NCBI GenBank assembly: GCA_021780315.1
Contig: JAJXYY010000024.1
Location: 182,675 to 246,674, forward strand
DNA: 64,000 nt
Direction: 5' to 3'
From: Acidobacteriota bacterium
GTDB taxonomy: Bacteria; Acidobacteriota; Terriglobia; Terriglobales; Acidobacteriaceae
In this document: one piece after another, positions 44,473-52,814 of the stretch
How the letters are laid out: each line of letters opens with the position of its first letter
Numbering within the stretch: position 1 is the stretch's first letter
The notes under the pieces: generated by a model
The model's database searches: none
The model's input: the letters and a program-made list of their open reading frames with translations, nothing else
Told to the model about the DNA's origin: nothing
Position numbers and translations under genes: made by a program

Positions 44473-45444
44473 ATGAATCCTGAAGCAATCATCGAATGTG
44501 TGCCCAATTTTTCAGAAGGCATCGACGCTGACAAAGTGAAGAAGATCGTGCTGTCCATGAAGATTGATGGAGTGCGTCTTCTGGACTGGTCGCAGGATGC
44601 TGCACACAACCGATCCGTGGTGACGATTGCCGGATCGCCTGCTGCGGTGGTTGAGGCTGCGGTCTGTTCCGTTGGAAAAGCGGCCGAACTGATCGACTTA
44701 ACTAAGCAGGCCGGAGTCCATCCTCGTATTGGTGCAGCTGACGTAGTTCCTTTTGTGCCAGTAAGTGGGATCTCCCTGGCCGAGTGTGCCATGCTGGCAA
44801 GACAGGCTGGACTACAGATTTGGCGGCGATACGGCGTGCCAGTTTATTTCTATGGCGCTGCCGCAACGCGTCCAGACAGGGTGGAACTGGAAGATCTTCG
44901 ACGAGGCCAGTTTGAGGGGTTACGTGATGCTGTGATCAGGGATACGGCCCGTCGACCAGATGTAGGTGGACCGGAGTTACATGCGACGGCAGGTGCGAGT
45001 GCTGTGGGTGCCCGCAGCTTTTTGATTGCATACAATGTCTACTTGGAAGTGGTGTCTGAACCTAGAATCGAAGGACCAAGTGATTCACGTTGGCTCGCGC
45101 CCTCAATACCGGATATTGCTGTCGCGCGTGCCATCGCGAGGGACATTCGGGCGTCAAATGGTGGAATGTATGGGGTTAAGGCCATTGGAGTCATCGCGAA
45201 CGGACGGACTCAGGTCAGCATGAACATAACGGATTTTCGACGGACACCGATGAGCCAGGTACACGCAATGGTACAGACACTGGCACGTCGACATGGTGTG
45301 GTGGCGGCAGAAGGTGAGTTGATAGGGCTCATCCCAGAAGATGCCTATGAGCCGGATTCGAGTTGGGTTCGTCAAACAGCAGGATTCGTCGCAGAGAATA
45401 AGGTCCTAGAGCGTAAATTGAATCACCCCATCAACTGGCCATAG
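44473..45444 (+). CDS. ftcD: Glutamate formimidoyltransferase
   Basis: A 323-residue enzyme transferring the formimino group of N-formimino-L-glutamate to tetrahydrofolate, in histidine breakdown. The start EAIIECVPNFSEG (residues 4-16), AAHNRSVVTIAG, and HPRIGAADVVPFVPV are family hallmarks. KAIGVIANGRTQVSMNITDF and the GELIGLIPEDAY C-terminal block are also typical. It lacks a fused cyclodeaminase domain. No other histidine-utilisation gene is adjacent. Confidence 0.95.
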   Translation: MNPEAIIECVPNFSEGIDADKVKKIVLSMKIDGVRLLDWSQDAAHNRSVVTIAGSPAAVVEAAVCSVGKAAELIDLTKQAGVHPRIGAADVVPFVPVSGISLAECAMLARQAGLQIWRRYGVPVYFYGAAATRPDRVELEDLRRGQFEGLRDAVIRDTARRPDVGGPELHATAGASAVGARSFLIAYNVYLEVVSEPRIEGPSDSRWLAPSIPDIAVARAIARDIRASNGGMYGVKAIGVIANGRTQVSMNITDFRRTPMSQVHAMVQTLARRHGVVAAEGELIGLIPEDAYEPDSSWVRQTAGFVAENKVLERKLNHPINWP

Positions 45445-45559
45445 GTTGCAGTGACATCGTTTCTGCTGCAACTTATAGGTAATCACGAGGTGGCATCGGT
45501 GCTTGCTTGATACGGGAGTTCGCGAAAGAATAGTAGGGTATTTAGATAGAGGTTGCAGA

Positions 45560-46513
45560 ATGAACATCGGGAAAAAGACATTATTGTTGATGAGCGTAGT
45601 TTCGATTATGGCTCCTACCTTACTCATTGCTGCTCAGTTGAGCAGCGATGGAAAAGCAGCCATTCCGCATGACGTGCAACAGCTAATCGTCGTTGATTAT
45701 CGCGCAATGCAGAACTCTCAAGCTGCGATGGATTTGAAAGACCGCGTGCTGCCTCCTGAGCTGAAACGTTTGGAAACAGCAATGAAAAGTTCAGGCTTGA
45801 AGGTGGATCAGGATGCCGATACTCTGGCGTTTGCCGCATTTCGTGCACCTGGTGGCGATGGAGCACGAATCGTTGGGATCGCTCAAGGGCAGTTTCATAC
45901 TCGTGAACTACTCGCTAACTTTGCGAAGCAGAAGACCAAGCCAATCGTGTTGAGGAACAATAGCATCTATCCGATGGGTTCGTCGGGGATGAGCGTCGCA
46001 TTTCTTAATCAGACGACGATGGTGTTTGGAGATAAGGACGCAGTGAAGGCTTCGTTGGATGCTCGTGATGGTATGACACCTAACTTCATGTCCAATGGCG
46101 ACATGGTGAACGAGATGGCTGCGGTCGATTCGCGTGCCGTATGGAGCTTGTTGGACCAGAAGGGCACACAAACGATGATGAAGAGCGTTCTGGGGGATGC
46201 CGCGCAACTGGCTGATTATGACACGGTTCGCAATCGCATGAAGAGCTCACGTTACACGATGGATTTTCAAAACGGCGTGAAGTTTGACATGGCGGTAGTA
46301 ATGTCCGATACCGTTACTGCTGCTACTGCAGCAACTCTGATGAAGGGAGTTTCCCTCATGCGAAAGACATCTGGGACGCCTTTGGAGAAATCGGCACTGG
46401 ATCAGACAACAATTGATTCGAATTCTGGAACCCTTACTGTTGATTATTCTTCCTCGGATAGCCAGTTTGCCAGTCTCCTTAACTCTCCTTTATTTCAATC
46501 CGTTGTTCGATAG
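45560..46513 (+). CDS. Exported protein of unknown function
   Basis: A 317-residue protein with a signal peptide (residues 1-25, cleavage near LLIAAQ). The mature domain begins IPHDVQQLIVVDYRAMQ and later has an alternating strand/helix pattern (SVAFLNQTTMVFGDKDAVKASLDAR and YTMDFQNGVKFDMAVVMSD). This recalls DUF3352-like proteins seen in Acidobacteria. I cannot name a function. The ATG at 45560 starts the signal peptide and is chosen over the frame start at 45503. Confidence 0.68.
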   Translation: MNIGKKTLLLMSVVSIMAPTLLIAAQLSSDGKAAIPHDVQQLIVVDYRAMQNSQAAMDLKDRVLPPELKRLETAMKSSGLKVDQDADTLAFAAFRAPGGDGARIVGIAQGQFHTRELLANFAKQKTKPIVLRNNSIYPMGSSGMSVAFLNQTTMVFGDKDAVKASLDARDGMTPNFMSNGDMVNEMAAVDSRAVWSLLDQKGTQTMMKSVLGDAAQLADYDTVRNRMKSSRYTMDFQNGVKFDMAVVMSDTVTAATAATLMKGVSLMRKTSGTPLEKSALDQTTIDSNSGTLTVDYSSSDSQFASLLNSPLFQSVVR

Positions 46514-46542
46514 CGTTATTCTCTATCATGTTGTTCAGACTA

Positions 46543-46569
46543 CGATGGCCCCAAGAACTGGGGCCATCG
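46543..46569 (+). terminator. Terminator hairpin between convergent genes
   Basis: A perfect 11-bp stem (46543-46553 with 46559-46569) and a five-base AGAAC loop. It lies between the stops of the unknown exported protein and cheX and could serve both. Confidence 0.78.
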
Positions 46570-46601
46570 CTGCTTTAGGTCGATTGTTTTGTGCAGTGCT
46601 T

Positions 46602-47090
46602 TTATACGTCTGCAACGACTAGGAAGATGGAAAAAGTCTTGTCTTGAAATCGATAGGAACGGGTAAGACCTTCATTCCATTCTTGATTGTGGGTACTGCT
46701 GTGCTCGCGACTGGTTACAGGTACGGAGAGCTTGGCTGCCGCTTGATCGCTACCGAGTCTGCTCTTCCAGCGGCCAACGATCATATTGCATAATTCGCCG
46801 ACGGCGTCGTCAATCATTGGGTCGTATGGATCGCAGGATGATTCTCCAAGGAGCGCTTCAGTTGTAGCCAAAGCCGCCGACTGGCTGAGGTAAAGTGTGC
46901 ATCCCCCTTGAAACAGGCCAGAGAAACAGATCGCGACTGTCATGCCTTGTTCTTGCTGGAGTTGTTGTTCGAGTGGGAGACAAGTCATCCCCATCATGTT
47001 TTCAAAGACATCGGCTATGGCGGTATCCAGATGTTCGAACATAGAGTTGCTTTCAGAATCCTTGTCGCGGGTCGCTGCAGTTGTAAGCAC
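46602..47090 (-). CDS. cheX: CheX-type chemotaxis phosphatase
   Basis: A 162-residue CheC/CheX/FliY-family protein. The catalytic pattern E-x-x-N occurs once (E99-N102 in DDAVGELCNMIVGRWKSRL), as in CheX, which dephosphorylates CheY-P. The beta strand ICFSGLFQGGCTLYLS and the C-terminal FSIFLVVADV fit the fold. The start is GTG at 47090 with AGGAGG 10 bases upstream. It is 53 bp after a cheY-like gene on the same strand, forming a likely phosphorelay pair. Confidence 0.85.
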   Translation of the reverse strand: MLTTAATRDKDSESNSMFEHLDTAIADVFENMMGMTCLPLEQQLQQEQGMTVAICFSGLFQGGCTLYLSQSAALATTEALLGESSCDPYDPMIDDAVGELCNMIVGRWKSRLGSDQAAAKLSVPVTSREHSSTHNQEWNEGLTRSYRFQDKTFSIFLVVADV

Positions 47091-47143
47091 GTTGTCCTTT
47101 CCTCCTGAGTTGTCGGTGTATCGAGTCGTTAGAACAATCTGAT

Positions 47144-47542
47144 TCAGGCTGTGACGACCGAGCGAATGAGCGGCACGACGCGCGCTTTTACCTGGTCCGT
47201 AGTAAATGGTTTGCAGATATAGCCTTTAGCACCTGCGGCAATAGCTCTCATCACCAGCGGTTCACTTGCCTCGGTTGTAATCATGACTACAGGCACACCG
47301 TGGGCCAAATCTTCGAACTTTCTCTGTTCGAGAAATTGAAGACCATCCATTACAGGCATATTGATGTCACTGAGAATAAGTGCGAGCGGAATATCGGCCT
47401 GCTGATCGCTGCGCAGCACATCCAGGGCCTCCGCACCATTTGAGGCCTGCAATACCTCGGTAAGCTCTACGCCTGCCTGGCGGAGAGATCGCTCTACTAC
47501 TTTTCGCATCACGGCTGAGTCATCGATAATCAAGGCGCGCAC
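47144..47542 (-). CDS. cheY: CheY-like single-domain response regulator
   Basis: A 132-residue receiver domain without output domain. The acidic pair D7-D8, phospho-acceptor D59 (LSDINMPVMDG), T89/T90 and K111 (YICKPF) are in place. It would bind the flagellar switch when phosphorylated. The frame is open for 96 more codons upstream; the GTG at 47542 with GGAGG four bases before it gives a proper receiver start. It is transcribed divergently from flgF and followed by cheX. Confidence 0.88.
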   Translation of the reverse strand: MRALIIDDSAVMRKVVERSLRQAGVELTEVLQASNGAEALDVLRSDQQADIPLALILSDINMPVMDGLQFLEQRKFEDLAHGVPVVMITTEASEPLVMRAIAAGAKGYICKPFTTDQVKARVVPLIRSVVTA

Positions 47543-47716
47543 ACATCCTCCAAGGCCGACTGACGGCTGGTTTGTGTATCGGCCAATCTGGTTGCGGACT
47601 TGATTGTGATGGGATGAGTTCCAAGTGTTACCTGTGGGGAAGCATGGCTTCTTTGTTATAGGAAATTCTAAGGAAGCGTTTCCATTCTTCGGCCACGCAG
47701 TTGCACATGACTTTGC

Positions 47717-48475
47717 ATGGACAGTGGTCTCTATGCGGCTTACACGGGTTTGATGGGTAGGACTCAAGCGCTGGATACGGCGGCGAATAACCTTGCGAAT
47801 GCTGGGACAACCGGCTTTCGAACGCAGCATGATTTTTTCAAAGGTGTGGTAGCCAACAGCTTAGAGCGAGATGCCGCGACGAGTTCGCAGGTGGGCAGCG
47901 CCGTGAATGGATTCGGGGTGTTAGGGGGTAACCGCCTGGATCTAAATCCAGGTCAAATTACACCGACGGGAAATCCTCTGGACGTTGCATTGCGAGGGAA
48001 AGGCTTCTTCGCACTACAGAGCTTAGGAGGAATGGTCTACACGAGGAACGGTGCGTTCACTCGATCAGCCCAAGGCGTATTGCAAAGTGCAACTGGGGAG
48101 CCGGTACTGGATGGCAAGCAAAAGGTCATCATGATTCCAACTGGTTCAGTTCACATAGCAGCGGACGGCAACGTGTCTGTATCCCATCAGGGTGTCACAG
48201 CAATTGTTGGTCGCATTGGGGTCTTCGACTTTGCTGACAAATCTGCGCTGACGGCCCAGGGGGCAGATCGTTTGGTTGCCACTGATGGCGCGAAGCCTGT
48301 GTTGGCCAACGCAGAGTTAGAGCAAGGCTCTCTTGAAGGATCGAATGAAGATCCTATTCGAGGAACGATGCAGCTGGTTTTAGTGCAGAGACAGGCAGAG
48401 ATGATGCAGAAAGCATTGAGTGTATTCAATAACGATTTCGATAAGACAGCCACAGAAGAGTTGCCGCGAGTATGA
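47717..48475 (+). CDS. flgF: Flagellar proximal rod protein FlgF
   Basis: A 252-residue rod protein. The N-terminal MDSGLYAAYTGLMGRTQALDTAANNLANAGTTGFR-type motif is shared by all rod/hook proteins, and the C-terminal block MQLVLVQRQAEMMQKALSVFNNDFD is the matching coiled-coil helix. The central GNPLDVALRGKGFFALQ fits FlgF/FlgG, and the short length favours FlgF. No ribosome site is visible close to the ATG at 47717. It opens the flg cluster and is followed by flgG after 51 bp. Confidence 0.9.
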   Translation: MDSGLYAAYTGLMGRTQALDTAANNLANAGTTGFRTQHDFFKGVVANSLERDAATSSQVGSAVNGFGVLGGNRLDLNPGQITPTGNPLDVALRGKGFFALQSLGGMVYTRNGAFTRSAQGVLQSATGEPVLDGKQKVIMIPTGSVHIAADGNVSVSHQGVTAIVGRIGVFDFADKSALTAQGADRLVATDGAKPVLANAELEQGSLEGSNEDPIRGTMQLVLVQRQAEMMQKALSVFNNDFDKTATEELPRV

Positions 48476-48526
48476 GGTTTTGCCGTTGATAACAAGATTA
48501 GATGAGAAGCAAATTGGGAGAGAGAG

Positions 48527-49318
48527 ATGATTCGAGCACTATATACAGCAGCAAGCGGGATGAGCGCCCAGCAGGCCAACCTGGACACGGTAGCCAATAA
48601 TCTCGCAAATTCGGCTACGGCTGGATTTCGTCGTCGGCGGCTACAGTTTGAGGACATGATTTACCAAAATATGATCACACCTGGCGCGGCCCAGAGTCCG
48701 CAGACCGCAACCGCCGGACTTCAGATTGGTTTAGGTACTCGTTCGGCGGCGACTGAGATGATTATGACCCAGGGCGATTTCAATCAGACCGGCAACACGT
48801 TGGATCTAGCGATTCAGGGAGCAGGGTTCTTTCAAGTAACTCGTCCTGATGGCACGATTGCGTATACACGTGCAGGTAACTTCCACATGAATAATCAGGG
48901 CACGATTGTGACGGCGGAAGGGGATCCGATGCTGCCCGCAATCACTGTGCCTCCGAATGCAACCTCAATCACAATCTCGCAGTACGGAGTGGTGTCGGCA
49001 ACGATTCCCGGGCAATCAGCGGCTCCGGCTCAGTTGGGGATTGTGCAGCTAGCGACATTTGCGAATCCTGGCGGACTAGCTTCCGTAGGCGGAAACCTGT
49101 TCCAGCAAACGGCATCTTCTGGGAATCCGATTACAGATACACCGGGCGGCACCAGCGGCATCGGCACATTGCAGCAGGGTTATCTTGAGAACTCGAACGT
49201 GGATGTGGTTGCAGAGTTTGTGCAGATGATTCTGGCGCAGCGTGCGTATGAGAGTAACTCCAAAGTTGTCAAGGTTGCCGACGATATGTACTCGCAGATC
49301 AACGGAATGATTCGTTAG
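48527..49318 (+). CDS. flgG: Flagellar distal rod protein FlgG
   Basis: A 263-residue protein with the standard FlgG start MIRALYTAASGMSAQQANLD. The ANNLANSATAGFRRRRLQFEDMIYQ box, GNTLDLAIQGAGFFQV and the C-terminal EFVQMILAQRAYESNSKVVKVADDM are also present. It forms the distal rod through the periplasm to the hook. GGAGAGAGAG at 48515-48526 is its ribosome site. Length matches the family. Confidence 0.97.
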   Translation: MIRALYTAASGMSAQQANLDTVANNLANSATAGFRRRRLQFEDMIYQNMITPGAAQSPQTATAGLQIGLGTRSAATEMIMTQGDFNQTGNTLDLAIQGAGFFQVTRPDGTIAYTRAGNFHMNNQGTIVTAEGDPMLPAITVPPNATSITISQYGVVSATIPGQSAAPAQLGIVQLATFANPGGLASVGGNLFQQTASSGNPITDTPGGTSGIGTLQQGYLENSNVDVVAEFVQMILAQRAYESNSKVVKVADDMYSQINGMIR

Positions 49319-49327
49319 GAGAGAATC

Positions 49328-49873
49328 GTGTCCAAATTACAGATAAGAATGAGATGGTTGACCTGGCTTGTGATGCTCTGGGCAGGGTGGTCGCTAGAGT
49401 GGCCTGCTTGCCTCGGGGCATCGTGCTTCGCGACAAAGTTGGATGCCGCACATGCACAAGCTCAAAGCACGATTCCAGAGACAGACGGATTTGGTTATCG
49501 TGCTACGGGGGTACTTTGGGATGCTCTCCTCAAAAAGCGTTGGGTCCAATTGGTGGATTGTCGCCACCCTGAGTGGCCAGCAATATCGATGATGCTGGAT
49601 CCAGAGCAGGAGATCAGTCGTAAGGTTCAGGGAGAAAGACCCGCGATAAATGTGCGGAAGCCGTCTACTGAACTGCTGGTGCATATGGGCGATGTGGTTC
49701 GGTTGTGGAGGCAAGAAGAGACCGTTCGGATTGAGTTGCGAGGGGTCGCAGAAGAAGGGGGCCCAGTCGGGACGAGGATTCGAGTTCGACTGCTAAGTGG
49801 ATTTGGAGAGAAGAACGGAGCACGACAGCATGTACTTGGTGTGGTGCGCGGCAGTGACGATGTTGAGCTATGA
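49328..49873 (+). CDS. flgA: Flagellar P-ring assembly chaperone FlgA
   Basis: A 181-residue periplasmic chaperone for the P ring. A hydrophobic leader (about residues 10-30) is followed by a polar region. The C-terminal SAF-like domain contains RPAINVRKPSTELLVHMGDVVRLWRQE and GPVGTRIRVRLLSG, as in FlgA. The start is GTG at 49328 after AGGAGAG. It overlaps flgH by four bases. Sequence identity to well-known FlgA looks low; the context decides the name. Confidence 0.8.
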   Translation: MSKLQIRMRWLTWLVMLWAGWSLEWPACLGASCFATKLDAAHAQAQSTIPETDGFGYRATGVLWDALLKKRWVQLVDCRHPEWPAISMMLDPEQEISRKVQGERPAINVRKPSTELLVHMGDVVRLWRQEETVRIELRGVAEEGGPVGTRIRVRLLSGFGEKNGARQHVLGVVRGSDDVEL

Positions 49874-50703
49874 GGATGAGACAGATGTATGAGGCAATCG
49901 ATAGCTATCGGAAGGCAGAGGCTGTTCGGGTTGATTCAACGGCGAACCGTGACGGGAATACGCTGATTGTTGTATCGGCTTTGTGTCCGTCAAGGGTTGC
50001 CTTATGCCTGACTTTTGTTTGGTTGATGACTGCGGCGGCATGTCCGCAGAGCAATGTCGCTCGCAGGCTTGTGACCGCCAAGCCAAGTGTGGCTAGTGCG
50101 TCGCTGGCAGCATACCTTGAACGCGCGCGAACTGGAGTTTCTCGAGATCAAGCTACACCTGGATCGATCTGGGTTGAGAGCGGGCGATTAACGCAGATGG
50201 CAGCGGATGCACGTGCAATGCGTCCGCATGACCTTATTTCGGTAGTTGTATCGGAAAACCTAGCGGCATCGACGGATGGCTCGGTCAAGAACTCGAGGGC
50301 ATCGAATGCGAGTTCACAAATATCGGGTTTAATCGGAACCTTGCATCCGGGTAACGCTCTTCAGAATTTGGTAAATCAAACCTCTGCTGCGGGCCTTAAT
50401 GCACAAGGAACGAGCGCCACGAACTCAAGCTTGACGACCACGTTCGGAGGTGAGGTGGTAGATGTTCTACCTAATGGTGTGCTGGTGATTGAAGCAGCTC
50501 GTGAGGTTGAGTTCAGCCAACAGACTCAGACAATTGTATTGCGTGGGTTGGTGCGTCCTGAGGACATATCCCAGCAGAACCAGATATTGTCTACGGCCAT
50601 CTCAAGCCTGGAACTCGAGGTGCGTGGCAAGGGAATCATCATGGACTATACGCATCGCCCGAATCTTGTTGTGCGAATGCTGGAACGGATCTTGGTCTTC
50701 TGA
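49870..50703 (+). CDS. flgH: Flagellar L-ring protein FlgH
   Basis: A 277-residue outer-membrane ring protein. The conserved parts are LISVVVSENLAASTDGSVKNSRAS (about residues 122-145), GEVVDVLPNGVLVIEAAREVEF and GLVRPEDISQQNQILSTAISSLELEVRGKG. The signal segment (about 38-58, with a cysteine in AAACPQ) begins unusually late, so the true start may be further in. The start used overlaps the flgA stop (ATGA). Confidence 0.92.
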   Translation: MRMRQMYEAIDSYRKAEAVRVDSTANRDGNTLIVVSALCPSRVALCLTFVWLMTAAACPQSNVARRLVTAKPSVASASLAAYLERARTGVSRDQATPGSIWVESGRLTQMAADARAMRPHDLISVVVSENLAASTDGSVKNSRASNASSQISGLIGTLHPGNALQNLVNQTSAAGLNAQGTSATNSSLTTTFGGEVVDVLPNGVLVIEAAREVEFSQQTQTIVLRGLVRPEDISQQNQILSTAISSLELEVRGKGIIMDYTHRPNLVVRMLERILVF

Positions 50704-50740
50704 ACGAACCTCAAGCAAGCTATGTATTAGGGCGGATGCG

Positions 50741-51889
50741 ATGATTCTGAATAGACGATGGTCGTGCAAGAGAAGAGTGGCAAGCTGGGCGGTAACGGTA
50801 TTTCTACCGTTGGCCCCGGTTACCTTCGCTAGTGAAGCGCCGAGAATCAGTGCTCGCCAGGCACGAATTAAAGATATCTCCACTATTGAAGGAATACGTG
50901 ACAATCAGTTAGTTGGATATGGGATTGTCGTGGGACTTCAAGGCACGGGAGACAGCCAACAGACAACATTTCCGACGCAGACGCTGGTTGCTACTTTACT
51001 GCGTATGGGAGTAAGCGTTCCTGCGGCGGCAATTCGCGTGCAAAACCTAGCAGCCGTATTCGTATCTGCCACGCTGCCTCCCTTTGCGCGACCGGGGACT
51101 AAGTTGGATATCACCGTTGCATCGGCGGGAGATGCACGGAGCCTTGAAGGAGGGTTATTGTTGTTGACGCCCCTCTCCGGACCAGACGGAAAAATTTACG
51201 CTGAGGCACAGGGACCATTGATCGTTGGCGGTTACTCGGTCAACGTGAATGGCAACATTACACAGCTAAATCATCCGAATACAGCTCGTATTCCGTATGG
51301 TGGAATAGTGGAGCGTGGGGTGCCGCTGGACTTGACTGGCAGAGAAACATTTTCCTTGCTATTAGACGATGCGGACTTCAAAAGTGCCGAGGCAATGGCG
51401 CAGGCGGTGAATCTGGAGCTAGGGCGGAAGGGGGCCAAGGTCGTGGATAGCCGACGGATCGAACTGTCGGTGCTTTCCGGAGAGGATATTCCTGCATTGC
51501 TGGCCCGTGTGGAATCGATTGAAGTCCCTGTCTTTCCAAGGGCCAAGGTGATTGTGAATGAGAGGACTGGTACGGTGGTCATTGGAGGCACGGTAGTGTT
51601 GCAACCTGTCTCTATCCTGCATGGTGGATTGGCCGTGAATGTTGTCAGCGAATTTCAAGTATCGCAGCCTGCGGCCTTCTCAAGTGGAGGCACGACGCAG
51701 GTAGTGCAGCAGACCAAGGTCGATGCCTTGGATAAACCAGTAAATCGTATTGAATTGAGACAAGGCGCAACCGTGGATGATCTGGTGCGTAACTTGCAGG
51801 CAATTGGAGCCTCTGCGAGGGACGTGATCTCAATTCTGCAAGCGATGAAGTCTGCTGGAGCGTTAGAGGCAGAGATCGAGGTGTTATGA
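50741..51889 (+). CDS. flgI: Flagellar P-ring protein FlgI
   Basis: A 382-residue periplasmic ring protein. A signal peptide ends near TFAS. The mature start RIKDISTIEGIRDNQLVGYGIVVGLQGTGD, the middle VFVSATLPPFARPGTKLDITVAS and the GRETFSLLLDDADF region are classical. The C-terminal LNA-like DLVRNLQAIGASARDVISILQAMK is typical. The ATG at 50741 starts the signal peptide; the frame upstream overlaps flgH. It overlaps flgJ by four bases. Confidence 0.97.
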   Translation: MILNRRWSCKRRVASWAVTVFLPLAPVTFASEAPRISARQARIKDISTIEGIRDNQLVGYGIVVGLQGTGDSQQTTFPTQTLVATLLRMGVSVPAAAIRVQNLAAVFVSATLPPFARPGTKLDITVASAGDARSLEGGLLLLTPLSGPDGKIYAEAQGPLIVGGYSVNVNGNITQLNHPNTARIPYGGIVERGVPLDLTGRETFSLLLDDADFKSAEAMAQAVNLELGRKGAKVVDSRRIELSVLSGEDIPALLARVESIEVPVFPRAKVIVNERTGTVVIGGTVVLQPVSILHGGLAVNVVSEFQVSQPAAFSSGGTTQVVQQTKVDALDKPVNRIELRQGATVDDLVRNLQAIGASARDVISILQAMKSAGALEAEIEVL

Positions 51890-52212
51890 AAATTGAAGCA
51901 GAAGCGAATGTTCGCCTTGATAAGGCGGCTGCAGATCGCAGGCACACCAGGCTGAAAGATGCCACTCAGCAGTTCGAGAGCATGCTACTACAGGAGATGC
52001 TGAAACCAATGCGCTCTAGTAAAAATAGCTGGCTTGGTGAGGACGGGGACCTCGACGCAGCCGCAGGAACGATGAGCAGTTTTGGTACGGAGGCCGTTGC
52101 AACTACCATTTCCCAGCGTGGCGGTTTAGGGATTGCACGTAAAGTGATGGAACAGGTGAGTGATGAGGCATTCCAGCATGCTCAAAAAATATCTTTCAGT
52201 ACTAAAGTGTAG
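51886..52212 (+). CDS. flgJ: Rod-binding protein, FlgJ N-terminal domain only
   Basis: A 108-residue protein matching the rod-capping half of FlgJ: LKDATQQFESMLLQEMLKPMRSS (about residues 24-46) and AVATTISQRGGLGIARKVMEQ. The muramidase domain found in enterobacterial FlgJ is absent, as in many non-proteobacterial flagella, so a separate peptidoglycan hydrolase must act elsewhere. The end of the gene contains the -35 element of the flgM promoter. Confidence 0.88.
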   Translation: MKIEAEANVRLDKAAADRRHTRLKDATQQFESMLLQEMLKPMRSSKNSWLGEDGDLDAAAGTMSSFGTEAVATTISQRGGLGIARKVMEQVSDEAFQHAQKISFSTKV

Positions 52213-52229
52213 TTCTTAGTCGCCGATAA
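52203..52229 (+). promoter_or_regulatory. Sigma-28 (FliA) promoter before flgM
   Basis: TAAAGTGT at 52203-52210, 11 bp, then GCCGATAA at 52222-52229. This matches the sigma-28 consensus TAAAGTTT-N11-GCCGATAA in 15 of 16 positions. It overlaps the flgJ stop and lies 20 bp before flgM. Confidence 0.88.
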
Positions 52230-52248
52230 GCTTAAGCAGACGGGGGTA

Positions 52249-52557
52249 ATGATGAGCTATACGAGCGCAATCGGAAGTATGCAACAGAATGTTAGTGTTT
52301 TGAGCCCACAGCCAAAGACTGTGGTGCCGACTGCAAGCGTAAACGATGGCAGCACCTCGGCGAGTAACAGAGTAGAGTCGGTGGCGGACCAGACTGTCTT
52401 GAGCACAGGCTCCGGTCTTCTAAGTCTAGGCCTATCGAGTTCTGATATTCGGACAAGCAAAGTAGAGGCGCTGCAGCGGCAGATTGCGGATGGCAGCTAT
52501 AGCGTTCCTGCAGCGAGTGTTGCTGACAAAATGATTCAAACGTTGGTGCGCCAATGA
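52249..52557 (+). CDS. flgM: Anti-sigma-28 factor FlgM
   Basis: A 102-residue protein that holds sigma-28 until export through the hook. The N-terminus is low-complexity and likely disordered. The C-terminal RTSKVEALQRQIADGSYSVPAASVADKMIQTL (about residues 68-99) is the conserved sigma-binding helix region. It lies behind a sigma-28 promoter, so it feeds back on its own synthesis. A second ATG follows immediately at 52252. It overlaps the FlgN-like gene by four bases. Confidence 0.9.
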   Translation: MMSYTSAIGSMQQNVSVLSPQPKTVVPTASVNDGSTSASNRVESVADQTVLSTGSGLLSLGLSSSDIRTSKVEALQRQIADGSYSVPAASVADKMIQTLVRQ

Positions 52558-52814
52558 TTATTGAGCAAGCGATTGGTACGCTACTGGACGAGACCATAGC
52601 GGCGTTATCCGTGCTGGATACGTATCGTCTGGAAGAGTTGGAAACTCGCGTCAGCGAGCTAACGGCTTCGCGAATGGTTTGGAGTGTAGAAGCGCTCGAC
52701 AAACTGCAACCTAAGCTTATTTTGCTTGGAGAGGTGATGCGGCTTACCGAGGCTAACCTCGGAGTTTTGCGTCGCCTACCTCTGAACGAAAGGAGACGGG
52801 CATGGGCACTCTAA
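52554..52814 (+). CDS. FlgN-like flagellar export chaperone (short)
   Basis: An 86-residue, mostly helical protein (LLDETIAALSVLDTYRLEELETRVSEL) between flgM and flgK. That is the usual place of FlgN, the chaperone of FlgK and FlgL. It is shorter than the 110-140 residues of most FlgN. The name rests on position and helical pattern, not on clear sequence identity. It overlaps flgK by 13 bp. Confidence 0.65.
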   Translation: MIIEQAIGTLLDETIAALSVLDTYRLEELETRVSELTASRMVWSVEALDKLQPKLILLGEVMRLTEANLGVLRRLPLNERRRAWAL

